In this document: in pieces, positions 33,801 to 43,063 of the stretch | Numbering within the stretch: position 1 is the stretch's first letter | How the letters are laid out: the number at the start of each line of letters is the position of its first letter | Source of the DNA: Ancistrus triradiatus | Taxonomy: Eukaryota; Chordata; Actinopteri; Siluriformes; Loricariidae | NCBI GenBank assembly: GCA_025084515.1 | Contig: JAJAGP010000179.1 | Span: forward strand, 310,001 to 374,000 | Length of the DNA stretch: 64,000 nucleotides | Direction of reading: 5' to 3' | Program-made: the position numbers and the translations under genes | The notes under the pieces: model-generated | What the model was told of the DNA's origin: nothing | The model's database searches: none | The model's input: the letters and a program-made list of their open reading frames with translations, nothing else

Positions 33801-36800
33801 TGTCTAACCGGCACAACCTGTTCACTACGTCTCCGGATCACTTTTCGTCTGCTTATTTACAGCCTGCACTCCCGCCCCTGCTAAACCCCGGGGCTCTGCT
33901 TGGATTTGTTAAACATTGAACCAAGTAGGAAGCGACTGCAAATGTAAACTTGGTCGCCAGTATTACATTTAAATACTTATATGCAACATACGCATTCAAG
34001 TAATTATGCCCCCCGACAGGCAGCTCAGCGCCCCAGTATATGATCATGAAACGCATGTCTGTCTGCACTGTAATTCATTACATATGCATCTTTCACCTCG
34101 GGGAAACGAGCAACAGACTCTCGTCTGGCACTCAGTAAACAAACTGGTTTAAACACTCCCCAGAGTTTGCAAGTAACAACTGGAGCATATTTACTATTTG
34201 CATAATGTATATTTGCCACTGCAAGCCTGGTTTTTGGATTTAAAAGCTGTTGTGCAGAACTGTTCACCACATTCACAACCCTTCTCTTGACATTTTGCCA
34301 GTATTACAACTTGCTGTAGAAATGCACTTAAATGAGTTGTTTATGTTTTGACTCACACTGGCCACTTTATTATGAACAACTCAACACAAACATCTAATCA
34401 GCCAATCACATGGCTGTAAGTTGACGCATTTAGGCAGGGTCCAGACGACTTGCTCACGTTCAAACCAACAATAGAAGGTTGGGGAAAAACGTTGTCTGGT
34501 CTGACGAGTGTCGATTTCTGCACAATGATGCATTGCGATACGATGCATACTGCAGTTCACCGAAAACATCAAAAGAGCTGAAATGCTCCTGACAGCTGAA
34601 GCCCTAATACATCACATCGATAACTCCGTGAACAAACTGACTCATAACACTGTACTGCGATATCTACCGGAGCCGACATTGTAGCTTGCACCTCATTTAA
34701 AAGGTTTTTTTCCTCCTTAAAAAAAACAACGATATTGAGCTAAAAACTGACGTAGTATATCAGGAAGATAAATATCGCAATATATCGCTGTAGCGATTTT
34801 TTTGCACAGCCTTAGTATTTACATACAAATGTAAAAAACAAACTTTTAAGCAGCCTTATAATTAAATCCCCCTCCCTCCTATCCAAACCAGTAAACCGCT
34901 ATGAGGAATGATGGACTATGGACAAATGGATGATGACAAATACAGATTTGCACCATTTAACAAATGTCCGAGATTTTATATTACAGTAAATTATAACAGG
35001 ATTTAAAAATCTATCTTTTAACTCCGGACCTTGCGAATCTAAACAGCTGGTAACCACAACAGCCAATCGACAGCGCAAATTCCAACTTGGTGGAGGCGTT
35101 TAGAAACTTCTCTGACTTCCCGCTTGTAACCAAGTCTTAAATTCCGTTCTTAAGTATATGCACCAGTTCAATTATAAGTAGTGCGCTTTTGTTTACTAAT
35201 ACTATACACTGACTCATTAGGTAGCTTAATTTAATTCTTACATGAAACATTTGAGTCTTGGTCCTCTCAAGGTTTCTTCCTTATAACGTTTATATAACTT
35301 TTTCCTTGCCACTGTCATCCTAGGATTGCTCAAGTAGGGCTTTAGGCCTAAATGGTGCAAAATTGTAAGGCTGCTTTGAGACGATACTCCACTGTAAAAA
35401 GCGATATAGCAGAAAATCCGACTTTGACTGATCTTCCGTGTTGTTCGTAATACTGTCTACCAATGCATTTATTGAAATAGCACCTGCCTGACAAAGTGAA
35501 GTACACCAAAAGATCCTTAAAAGCTACACTTCATGCCGAGATCCAAAGAAATTCAGGAACAACTGAGAAAGGAAGTCATTGAGATCTATCAGTCAGGAAA
35601 GGGTTATAAAGCTTTGGGACTCCAGCGAACCACAGTGAGAGCCATTATCCACAAATGGTGAAGACATGGAACAGTGGTGAACCTTCTCAGGAGTGGCCGG
35701 CCGACCAAAATTACCCCAAGAGCGCAACGATGACTCATCCAAGAGGTCACAGAAGACCCCACAACAACATCCAAAGAACTGCAGGCCTCACTTAGCTCCG
35801 TTAAGGTCAGTGTTCATGCCTCCACCATAAGAAAGAGACTGGGCAAAAATGGCCTGCATGCCAGAGTTCCAAGAAGAAAACCACTGCTGAGCAAAAAGAT
35901 CATTAAAGCTCGTCTCAATTTTTCCAGAACACATCTTGATGATCCCCAAGACTTTTGGGAAAACATTCTGTGGACTGAGGAGACAAAAGCTGAACTCTTT
36001 GGAAGTGTGTGTCCCATTACATCTGGTGTAAAGTAACACACAGTTCAGAAAGGAACATTCTAGCAGCAGTACATTATGGGTGGGTGGTAGTGTGATGGTC
36101 TGGGGCTGTTCTGCTGCTTCAGGACCTGGAAGACCTGCTGTGATAAATGGAACTATGAATTCTGCTGTCTACCAAAAACTCCTGAAGGAGAATGTCCGGC
36201 CATTTGAAGTGAACTTGGGTTCTGCAGCAGGACAATGATCCAAAACACACCAGCAGGTCCACCTCTGAATGGCTGAAGAAAAACAAAATGAAGACTTTGG
36301 AGTGGCCTAGTCAAAGTCCTGACCTGAATCCTATTGAGATGCTGTGGCATGACCTTAAAGAGGCCGTTCATGCTGGAAAACCCTCCAGTGTGGCTGAATT
36401 ACAGCAATTCTGCAAAGATGAGTGGCCAGAATTCCTCCTCAATGCTGTAAAAGACTCACTGCAAGTTATCACAAACGCTTGGTTGCAGTTGTTGCTGCTA
36501 AGTTATTAAGTTTAGGGGCAATCACTTTTTCACACAGGGCCATGTAGGCATTTTGTGGTTACTTGTGTTGTCTTTGTCTAATAATTAAGTTGGTTTGATG
36601 TTGCGAAACACTTAAGTGTGACAAACATGCCAAAAAAAAGGAAATCAGGAAGGGGGCAAACACTTTTTCACACCACTGTATTACCATCACTGTGTTTGGA
36701 TGATTCAGCCTTTGTTTAGTACAAACCTGTAGTTCTCTTTGGCATCCTCCACTGCGTACTGCTTAAACTCTTCATACATTTTCCGGTTGAAGTTGTCTCT

Positions 36801-38379
36801 GAGGAAGAAGGACCAGAACCTGAAGAGGGTGTTCATCTCCTGAGACTGACCCACTCCCAACCGTTTCCTCTCTACAAGTGAGTAACACACACATGCAAAT
36901 GAATTTGGTGAGAGAACGCCACCTGTAGTACATACGAACCTAAAGGCTGTGGGTGTGCGTACGGGTAACCATGCTGACTCCAACACATTCTTAAACATAC
37001 ATATCCTATGAGGGCAAAAAGAACCACAGGTCCGATCTGGCCTGTGCCCATCAGGGTGTGGCGTACCGTTGAGGCATCTTCGGCGGTACTTGTGGTAAAC
37101 TTGCTGGGTGAAGCCGTTCTCCCTGAGCAGCTCGTGGGACGGGTGCCAGAATTTGGGCAGCGACTGAGGCGTGCAGCCGTAACTGCCGGATTGCAGTGGG
37201 GCGCCCTCTGATGGGGAAGCATTAGAACTGCTGCTCAGACAGAAAAGAGAGGAACAGGGAACAGTCAGCAGTCTGTACAAAGTGATTATTTCCTAAACAT
37301 AGGCTGCACAGTCATTTATTTGATTGCCGAGAGAGGTCGGTCCGAGTCACGTACCGACATTTCACCCTGTCGCGTGTTTAAGACCATCGGTGTCGAACGT
37401 TGACGCTGCACAAAGGTTGTGGTGTACAAATGCTCAAAAGGGAGTGTGTACAAGTGCTCAGCTTAGCCATTGTGTTAGTTACTGTGTGTTCTTAAAGAAT
37501 GTGTACCGGTCCTGGTGACAGCCAGAATCTTGCTTGTTTGTGGGTGAACCAAATACTTATGTTCCCACCATGATTACAGTAAAATTCTTTAAAAATCCTA
37601 CAAATGGTTATTTTCTCATTGTCTCTCTCATAGCTGAAGTGTACCTATGATGAAAATTACAGACTCTCTCATCTTTCTAGCAGGAAAAAAAGGAGAACTT
37701 GCACAATCAGTGGCTGACTAAATACTTTTTTGCCCCACTGTACATACGTTACAAACGTCTGCGCAAAAGCCTCTGGCATGCATCCCTGAGCCGCGAGTCT
37801 GCAAAATGGGACGTCCCATCTTTGGTTTCTAGTCTAACCTGATGGAGTTGGTGCGAGGCCTGTGTTCACGCGAGTCCATCACCCAGCCTACGTGACTCTC
37901 CAGTGGAGGGTTGGAGCTGTGACGCGTTTTCCTCTTCCTGGGAGTCTGCAAGAGGCCAGCCAGTCAAATAAATAAATAAATAAATAAATCAGACAAATTC
38001 ATCTGTACACAGGCAATATACAGGTAAATATAAGAAAGTGTGTGCAAACCATATGTAACGGCCTCAGATATCCATCTACGCAGTATCCCTACTGCCCTAA
38101 TCGTGCTGTTAAGTTATGGAAATTTACAATAATTACAGAAAACAGTAAGGATACCGGTACAATGCTGTCTAGGTCAAAATCATAACAATAGGATGGTATG
38201 ACTGAGCTGATACTTTTGTCTTGGAAGCCAACAATGCATCGATAGACAGGATTACCTGTGCTGGCCAGGAACTATGGATTACAATACTTTTCTTACTTTT
38301 AAACCCCTTTATTACCACGTATTAACTTAAGCTTGAACCATTCCTGCGCTAGTTTGTGTAAATGACACATATTAAAAAA

Positions 38380-38429
<50 letters not shown>

Positions 38430-39536
38430 CTTGGGTCTGTACCGTGCCATCGATGCTTCCGCCGTCCTTCATAACAGGATAGAAGCGAGGCGTTTTGCTC
38501 GGGTCCTGGCGACCTGGCGTGCGGGGGGTGCGAGGTGTCCTGGGAGCACTGGAGCATTCTGGGATGTCAGCAGGCTCATCTATAGAAAATAGCATTTCAA
38601 AAAGGTGACTAAACAAACGCAGAAAGGTGTACGTCCAACAGTACTGGCAGTTTTGCGCGTACACTACACCGGCGACCCGAGAACCATGGCCACATGCCCT
38701 CAACGACGCCAAGGCAGGTGGCAATGTGCTAAACTGACAGCCTCAAGAACAGCCAGATACAGGGTTTCCCAATGGCTTGCCTTCTTGTCACAGTGGACCC
38801 TGTTGCCATCACTTCAAGTGAAATCGGCATCTACAGAGCTTAACTTGTACTGGACCTAGATCCGGCAGTAGTGGACAACATTACAAGACAAGTCACGACT
38901 AAAGCCAGAGCCGGGCAACCAAGCCAGCAGCCCCTGCCATCTTTCTTTAGCAACGAAGAAGCTTCCATTAAAAGCAAAGTCAAACAAAAAAGGTTTCTCT
39001 ATGCTGTCATTCATAACTCTTAGACAAAATTATTACTACATAATTTGAGTTAAATGATGCCTGTTTGCGTGTAACCTCCTTTCCAAAAACCCAAAAGGCT
39101 CATTTCCTTTGCTGGTAACTGCAGTTCTAGCATAATTAGGTCAATTCCTATGGAGGCACCTAATGTGTTCCTACCTCTTCAAGCGAGCCCAGCATGGCTC
39201 AGCGTACCGTGCCCGGGCATTGTACGGAGTAATCACTAGTCAAACGAACAGGACTTTGGGGGTCAAACGTGCTCAGGCACGGTACAGATCGCCTGGTGTG
39301 AACCATCCTGAGAGCCAGCGTAACATCATGGCTGCTGATCGTCATAATTATAATTAAATAATGAGGAGTGAAAAACTCCACTTACTACTGAACCACAGGG
39401 CAGGTTAAAAAAAAAGCGTACCTTGGCAGGGGGGAGGGGGTGGTACTTCTTGGTTGGGGTCGACAGGGAGTTTAGGCGTCAAAGAATCGAACTCGTCCTG
39501 GCTGATCACGTTGAGCTTCTTAAAGTTCTCCACCTC
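27478..39536 (-). CDS. larp1b: La-related protein 1B, C-terminal eight exons (5' part missing)
   Basis: Exons 39422-39536, 38443-38579, 37839-37945, 37067-37230, 36727-36871, 31489-31598, 29601-29728 and 27478-27852 join with matching phases to 426 codons plus stop. LARP1 proteins bind mRNA 5' ends and control translation and stability of TOP mRNAs in the cytoplasm. Present here are the linker before the DM15 region (EVENFKKLNVIS, VDPNQEVPPPP, RKRKTRHSSNPPLESHVGW), the DM15 repeats (HPSHELLRENGFTQQVYHKY; EMNTLFRFWSFFLRDNFN; GLECLFRFYSYGLEKKFR; LYGLEKFWAFLKYSK) and a basic, Ser/Ala/Lys-rich tail. The La module and PAM2-like parts are absent. SPSEGAPL and the neighbouring pgrmc2 favour LARP1B over LARP1. 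Two introns contain minisatellites. A Trp stands in KFWHPSHELL where relatives have Gln. Confidence 0.92.
27853..29600 (-). other. larp1b: larp1b intron with 44-bp minisatellite
   Basis: Donor GAG|GTGTGTGA. About 27965-28780 is the tandem array described separately, and 28780-29030 holds decayed units. From 29031 to 29600 I see no feature. Confidence 0.8.
27965..28780. repeat. Minisatellite, 44-bp unit
   Basis: The unit begins TGAGGGAATCAGTCACTGAA and continues TCAGTGAATCAAGCACTCAC then ACAC. Unit starts at 27999, 28043 and 28087 show an exact 44-bp period. About 14 well-kept units are followed by diverged ones (28590-28780). One unit near 28190 has lost 9-10 bases. Each unit contains the perfect inverted repeat TCACTGA-A-TCAGTGA. 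Confidence 0.95.
29601..29728 (-). CDS. larp1b: larp1b DM15 exon (LYGLEKFWAFLKYSK)
   Basis: The acceptor GTTTAG precedes GTCAGCTGTACG, and the donor is GTGGAG|GTGTGTG. The exon encodes QLYGLEKFWAFLKYSK through DDFRVE, 42 codons plus two leading bases. It is part of the third DM15 repeat. Confidence 0.95.
29729..31488 (-). other. larp1b: larp1b intron with a locally duplicated repeat and a SINE
   Basis: Bases 30112-30420 and 30915-31180 are two diverged copies of one repeat (shared blocks TCTGAATGNCAGAAA, ACTGTACTAAATGTTTTC, CTATGGTAATGTCC). Bases 30840-30890 match the end of a mariner-type element (GTGGTCTTCTGCTGCTGTAG). An inverted SINE lies at 31188-31311. Confidence 0.7.
31188..31311 (-). 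repeat. tRNA-derived SINE, inverted
   Basis: The complement shows GGTAGCCTAGCGGTTAAAGT, GGACCAGAAGGTCCAGGGTT, CAAATCCCACCTCTGCCAAG and a truncated tail with GCTAAATGGCAGGAA. It is the same family as 55697 and 61946. Confidence 0.8.
31489..31598 (-). CDS. larp1b: larp1b DM15 exon (GLECLFRFYSYGLEKKF)
   Basis: The acceptor CTCCCTCAG precedes GTATGGACTGG, and the donor is GAGAAAG|GTACGG. It has 36 full codons with split codons on both sides (Arg and Gly). The encoded DM15 segment is nearly identical to mammalian LARP1/LARP1B. Confidence 0.95.
31890..33450. repeat. Minisatellite, irregular unit of about 31 bp
   Basis: The unit is built from GGGGTGCTCTAGTAACGCTG followed by AGCGACACAC or AGCGACACA. 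Well over 30 units differ by small changes (GCAATGCT, GGCGAG, CGCCGAG variants) and by intercalated GGGTGACACAGG segments. The long open frames across it, rich in CRSALLEHPCV-like repeats, are a by-product of the array. Confidence 0.95.
34345..34570 (+). mobile_element. Mariner-type 5' fragment (TTATTAGGTACACC family)
   Basis: Starts with CTGGCCACTTTATTATGAAC, followed by ACATCTAATCAGCCAATCAC and a jump to AATAGAAGGTTGGGGAAAAA and CGAGTGTCGATTTCTGC. It keeps the left end plus a small middle piece. Confidence 0.65.
35250..35430 (+). mobile_element. Retroelement 3' tail (GACTTGACTT-type family)
   Basis: TTGGTCCTCTCAAGGTTTCT, CCTTGCCACTGTCATCCTAG, GGCTGCTTTGAGACGATACT, CACTGTAAAAAGCGATATAG. It shares the tail of 23345-24057 and 39940-40495. 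Confidence 0.75.
35480..36680 (+). mobile_element. Second-family Tc1 transposon, 5' terminus missing, broken transposase
   Basis: From the ATG at 35533 it encodes MPRSKEIQEQLRKEV with a helix-turn-helix, then stops in frame after IIHKW (TGA near 35660). Later segments include a first catalytic position in LWTEETKAELFG (Glu where Asp is expected), a QQDNDPKH-like stretch (36220-36250) and EWPSQSPDLNPIEMLWHDL (36300-36358). The 3' terminus CTTTTTCACACCACTGTA ends at 36680; no matching 5' terminus is seen, so it is immobile. Confidence 0.85.
36727..36871 (-). CDS. larp1b: larp1b DM15 exon (EMNTLFRFWSFFLRDNFN)
   Basis: The acceptor CACTTGTAG precedes AGAGGAAACGG, and the donor is TACAG|GTTTGT. 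It has 47 full codons encoding RKRLGVGQSQEMNTLFRF through EDAKENY, with split Glu and Arg codons at its ends. It covers the end of DM15 repeat A and the start of B. Confidence 0.96.
36872..37066 (-). other. larp1b: Short larp1b intron
   Basis: GTACGCC donor and CTTGTAG acceptor, 195 bases, with no internal feature. Confidence 0.9.
37067..37230 (-). CDS. larp1b: larp1b exon (SPSEGAPL to RRRCLN, first DM15 repeat)
   Basis: The donor CAACG|GTACGCC is clear. The acceptor lies in a CAGCAG run, so the exon may start at 37233, 37230 or 37227 (0-2 extra Ser codons); 37230 is the middle choice. It encodes NASPSEGAPLQSGSYGCT, then HPSHELLRENGFTQQVYHKY and RRRCLN. A Trp codon occupies the residue before HPSHELL, where relatives have Gln. 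Confidence 0.93.
37231..37838 (-). other. larp1b: larp1b intron with a Tc1 3' end
   Basis: Bases about 37530-37742 (ACCAAATACTTATGTTCCCA to the terminus TTTTTTGCCCCACTGTA) are the non-coding 3' end of a Tc1 element related to 13269-13632. Nothing else is recognised. Confidence 0.75.
37839..37945 (-). CDS. larp1b: larp1b exon (RKRKTRHSSNPPLESHVGW)
   Basis: The acceptor CTTGCAG precedes ACTCCCAGG, and the donor is CATCAG|GTTAGA. It has 35 codons plus two bases, TPRKRKTRHSSNPP through RPRTNSI. It is highly conserved in the LARP1 family. Confidence 0.95.
37946..38442 (-). other. larp1b: larp1b intron with (AAAT)n and (AC)n microsatellites
   Basis: An AAAT repeat lies at about 37966-37988, and an uninterrupted CA repeat of about 48 bases at 38381-38427 starts some 16 bases from the splice donor of the next exon. 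Confidence 0.9.
38443..38579 (-). CDS. larp1b: larp1b exon (RTPRTPRTP repeat)
   Basis: The acceptor TTTCTATAG precedes ATGAGCCTGC, and the donor is GGCACG|GTACAG. It encodes EPADIPECSSAP, then RTPRTPRTP and SKTPRFYPVMKDGG. The Arg-Thr-Pro repeat is typical of LARP1 proteins. Confidence 0.94.
38580..39421 (-). other. larp1b: larp1b intron, nothing else recognised
   Basis: GTACGC donor. The open frames here lack codon pattern and splice sites. Confidence 0.8.
39422..39536 (-). CDS. larp1b: larp1b exon (EVENFKKLN...VDPNQEVPP), most 5' exon visible
   Basis: The acceptor TTTGTCAG precedes GAGGTGGAGAAC, and the donor is TGCCAAG|GTACGC. It has 38 codons plus one base. In LARP1-family proteins the preceding exon carries the stretch ending in IKQ; it is not found between 39537 and the gap nor to the right of it. 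Confidence 0.94.
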
Positions 39537-40791
39537 CTGACAAAGGACAAACACAGAGAGCCTTCAGTGTTTGCTGATCCAACTTTGCTAAAGAGCACAT
39601 GCTAAGCAGGCTGTGTTTGCCTTTACCCACATTAGCACCCTCAAAGTGAACTATCCCATTAAGCAAACGCGCTAAACGTGCTAAACATGCAACAAGAGCG
39701 TGTCAGCAAGTATCCTGTGACTGAACGCCCGTTTTCGTGGCCTTGTATTGAAAATGAACACAAATTGACACCAGGATCAGAAATGGCATAGGAATGCAGT
39801 TTAAAAATGAGAACGCAAACTTCATTTGAGAAGATGAACGAACGCTGATCAGTACATTAAAAGCAAAGATCTCAAAATCAATTCAGCTTCACTCCTGGAG
39901 CGCTTTTAACAAGAGCATCGTCTCAAAACCCATGCTACACATGGCAGTAGTTGTTAACAGGCTCTGTACGATAACTAACTACATTTTCTCTTTTCTCTCC
40001 GATTGCGTGTTCCTGTACAAGTACAAGCCCAACACGCCAAGATGTTCATCAGCTTCAGCTCCACTCAAGCCATTTCCGTCATGAGCTCCGGCCCCACCAT
40101 GCCCAGCCACTTCAGAGGGCAGTAATTCCCTCCCTCCTCCGGTTGGCTGGGGACGACCTGCCTCCAAGGACCTTCTCACTAAGGACTCAAGATCCTAAAG
40201 TGACTGTGTATCGGCCCAAATAATGCCCATACGCATATTTGTATTCAATATTTGATGTTAATCTTTACTTAGTGTCTGTTTTTGACTTTATTATTGACTA
40301 GGGAAATTAGTTCCATTCTGACATTCACCATTTACGCCACCCAAGGAGGTCGGGTCCCTTTTTGAGTCTTGGTCCTCCCAAGGTTTCTTCCTTATAACGT
40401 TTAGGAAGTTTTTCCTTGCCACCGTCACCCTAGGCTCGCTCAATTTGGGATTGGACGTAGATCTAACATTGTAAAGTTGCTTTGAGACAATATGTAAGAA
40501 TTAATCTAACTTACCTACATTATAAATTTATAATTATAGTTTAAATAAACATATGCTGAATAGAAATATAGCAGAGAATACAATAAAAAGAAAATACAAT
40601 ACAATATAGACCCTAGGAGAATATAATATAATAGAGAATATAAACCTGTAGAACATAATTCAATAGCACAGGTAATAACTTACCTTATATATATATATAA
40701 AAAGAATGAGTCTACTGGCAATAGTTTGTCCATGAAAAACAAAAGTATATACGTATACATAATATGCCTATGAGGACACCCAAAGTCCTCC
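39537..40791 (-). other. larp1b: larp1b intron up to the gap, with retroelement 3' fragment
   Basis: Bases about 39940-40495 are a copy of the retroelement also at 23345-24057, ending with the blocks CACCGTCACCCTAGGCTCGC and AAGTTGCTTTGAGACAATAT. The last 300 bases before the gap are AT-rich and unique-looking. Confidence 0.7.
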
Positions 40792-40891
40792 NNNNNNNNN
40801 NNNNNNNNNNNNNNNNNNNNNNNNNNNNNNNNNNNNNNNNNNNNNNNNNNNNNNNNNNNNNNNNNNNNNNNNNNNNNNNNNNNNNNNNNNN
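40792..40891. other. Assembly gap, exactly 100 N
   Basis: A run of exactly 100 N is the customary placeholder for a join of unknown length. The bases right of it are inside a Tc1 copy, a likely cause of the break. Confidence 0.98.
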
Positions 40892-41413
40892 AGAAAGGAA
40901 AACACTGTATTCCAGCATAAGAACCTTATCCCATCTGTGAAACATGGTGGTAGTATCATGGTTTCGGCCTGTTTTGCTGCATCTGGGCCAGGACGTCTTG
41001 CTATCACTGATGGAACAATGAATTCTGAATTATATCAGAGAATTCTAAAGGAAAATGTGAGGACATCTGTCCATGAACTGAACCTCAAGAGAAGGTGGGT
41101 CATGAAGCAAGACAACGACCCTAAGCACACAAGTCGTTCCACCAAAGAATGGTTAAAGAAGAATAAAGTTAATGTTTTGGAATGGTCCTGACCTTAATCC
41201 AATCGGAATGTTGTGGAAGGACCTGAAGCGAGCAGTTAATGTGAGGAAACCCACCAACATCCCAGAGTTGAAGCTGCTCTGTATGGAGGAATGGGCTAAA
41301 ATTCCTAAAAGCCGGTACACGAAATGTTTGTGGATCTGATGATGTTTTAGGTCATATTTATGCAGAAATATAGAAACTTCTAAAGGGTTCACAAACTTTC
41401 AAGCACCACTGTA
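40892..41413 (+). mobile_element. Tc1 copy B, 5' part lost in the gap, internal deletion
   Basis: Begins inside the transposase gene. It keeps VKHGG, RRWVMKQDNDPKHTS (second Asp) and part of the region up to AKIPKSRY, then jumps into the 3' non-coding part (GATCTGATGATGTTTTAGGT) and ends CTTTCAAGCACCACTGTA. A deletion of about 0.2 kb removes the C-terminus; a further loss before SDLNPIG-like sequence damages the third catalytic residue region. Confidence 0.88.
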
Positions 41414-43063
41414 CTGTGATCTAATTTTGGGTGTCCATAATCTTTTGGCTATATAGCATATGAGGAACATAGCAAAAAGATTAGTCTTTCTAAGTAGCAA
41501 CAGTTAATCGTTGAACGTCTATTCAATCACTTGGTAAATGGAATGATCAGACACTGAATTTTGCAGACACTATTACACACAGCATCTTACAAATGTGATA
41601 TAAAACAATCATACCTGGGAAATGAGCCAACACTGATGCATGTTCTTCAGAACTATTTTCCCATCAGACCAGAAATAAGTGTAAGAATGTTTAGGAAGAA
41701 TAACAGAGCGTTAATAGTGACAGAGGGTACGACACTGATCATAAAGCTTAGGCAAACTGAGAATGATATGGACTTCATTTGAAGATTAACTTACGGTAGA
41801 GTGGGGGAGATCAATAATGAATCCTTCAGCTAACCTACCAGGGTGAATGAATGCTCCAATGTGTCTTTCCTCCACACTTAAGTGTAATGATCCTGGCATG
41901 ACCCTGGCTTTTTACTTACTGCACAAAGTGAGGATATTAAGCAAAAGAACTGGACAGGCATATCCCTATGCACACAGCGGAGATCATTTACACTATAGTA
42001 CCAACACCCTGATTCATGACAAGTTTTAAGCGGAATTGTTGCAATAGGTTAAGATTTTAAATGTAATATCTCCAACTCTTTCTGAGTAAGACCGGCCAAG
42101 ACAGAAACACAAACTCACTTTAAAAGGGTTTGACACATACCTATGCCAAGATGGTGTCTGAACATGTCTTTCCTGCGAGTGATTTGTGTTGACGTAATAT
42201 AGGGAACGATACTAAGAGCACAAGACCATGAAGAAAAAATAGCCCATAAACAGCACCCTGCTGACACACACGGACACACATGCACACACTGCAATTACCA
42301 AGGCGAGCAGCGTTCACAAATCATTAAACGCTCAGGTTCCTCCCTGTCCGCCACCTGACAGAGTTTCACCTGAAACTGCTCCCGAATTGGATGAGTTTGT
42401 CTCAGTGAGCCAAATCCTACTAGACAATGCATGCAACCTGCCATGCGTAGGACTTGTGAAGTACCCACAGCCTGTTGTGGCAAAAATCCCAGACAAGACT
42501 GTTGTATAACTGACACTCCTACAAAGAGTTAACAACTCCCTGCAGTAGATAATGCAGCACGTAACCTCTCTGAGCTCAGAGAGAAACACAGACAGGAAAC
42601 CACAACATCACAAGCAGAAAATAACTACAGCAGATCACAAGCGCCGCTTTAAAAAGATCTTCAGAAATAAACAGAGCACTTTACACAGGTACTTTACAGA
42701 AGCAGCCTACCATTTAAAATGTTTGGTTAGACGTAATCCTTTCCAAAAGCTCATCCTGCAGAGATGTTAACAAAATCACAGTATCCCTTCAGAAGGCAGT
42801 AACAGTGTGAGAGCAGCTCATTTCCACTCACCCTCCTCCCTCTTCCTAAAGCCTTTCCCTCCTCCTTTTCTCTGACCTCACCCCTTCCCTTTCTTTAAAT
42901 GTGCTTTCTTTCTCCCGGTCTTGTTCTTCATTACTCTGAGCTCACATCTTGTACTTCCCATTCATGTACTATTTCTCTCTGAGCTGGACAATGTAATGCT
43001 ACTGACAAAACGCCCAGCACAACCTACTGTTCCATCTCTAGCACTTTTATAACTTTTAATGAA
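41414..43063. other. Non-coding stretch, no gene supported
   Basis: 41414-41470 looks like another transposon end (GTGTCCATAATCTTTTGGCT). I considered a minus-strand exon at about 42304-42385 with a plausible donor but found no similarity (see rejected items). Confidence 0.45.

Larger units (their letters stand above)
31599..36726 (-). other. larp1b: larp1b intron with about 31-bp minisatellite and a Tc1 copy
   Basis: GTTTGT donor and CTCAG acceptor. It contains the tandem array (31890-33450), a mariner-type 5' fragment (34345-34570), a retroelement tail (35250-35430) and a second-family Tc1 copy (35480-36680). The stretch 33450-34340 has no supported exon. Confidence 0.8.

Noticed and set aside
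42304..42385. Possible minus-strand exon encoding QVADREEPERLMICERCSP
   Set aside because: A donor-like GTAATT follows, but the acceptor is weak, no similarity to KSR1 or LARP1B was recognised, and the upstream frame is not conserved-looking.
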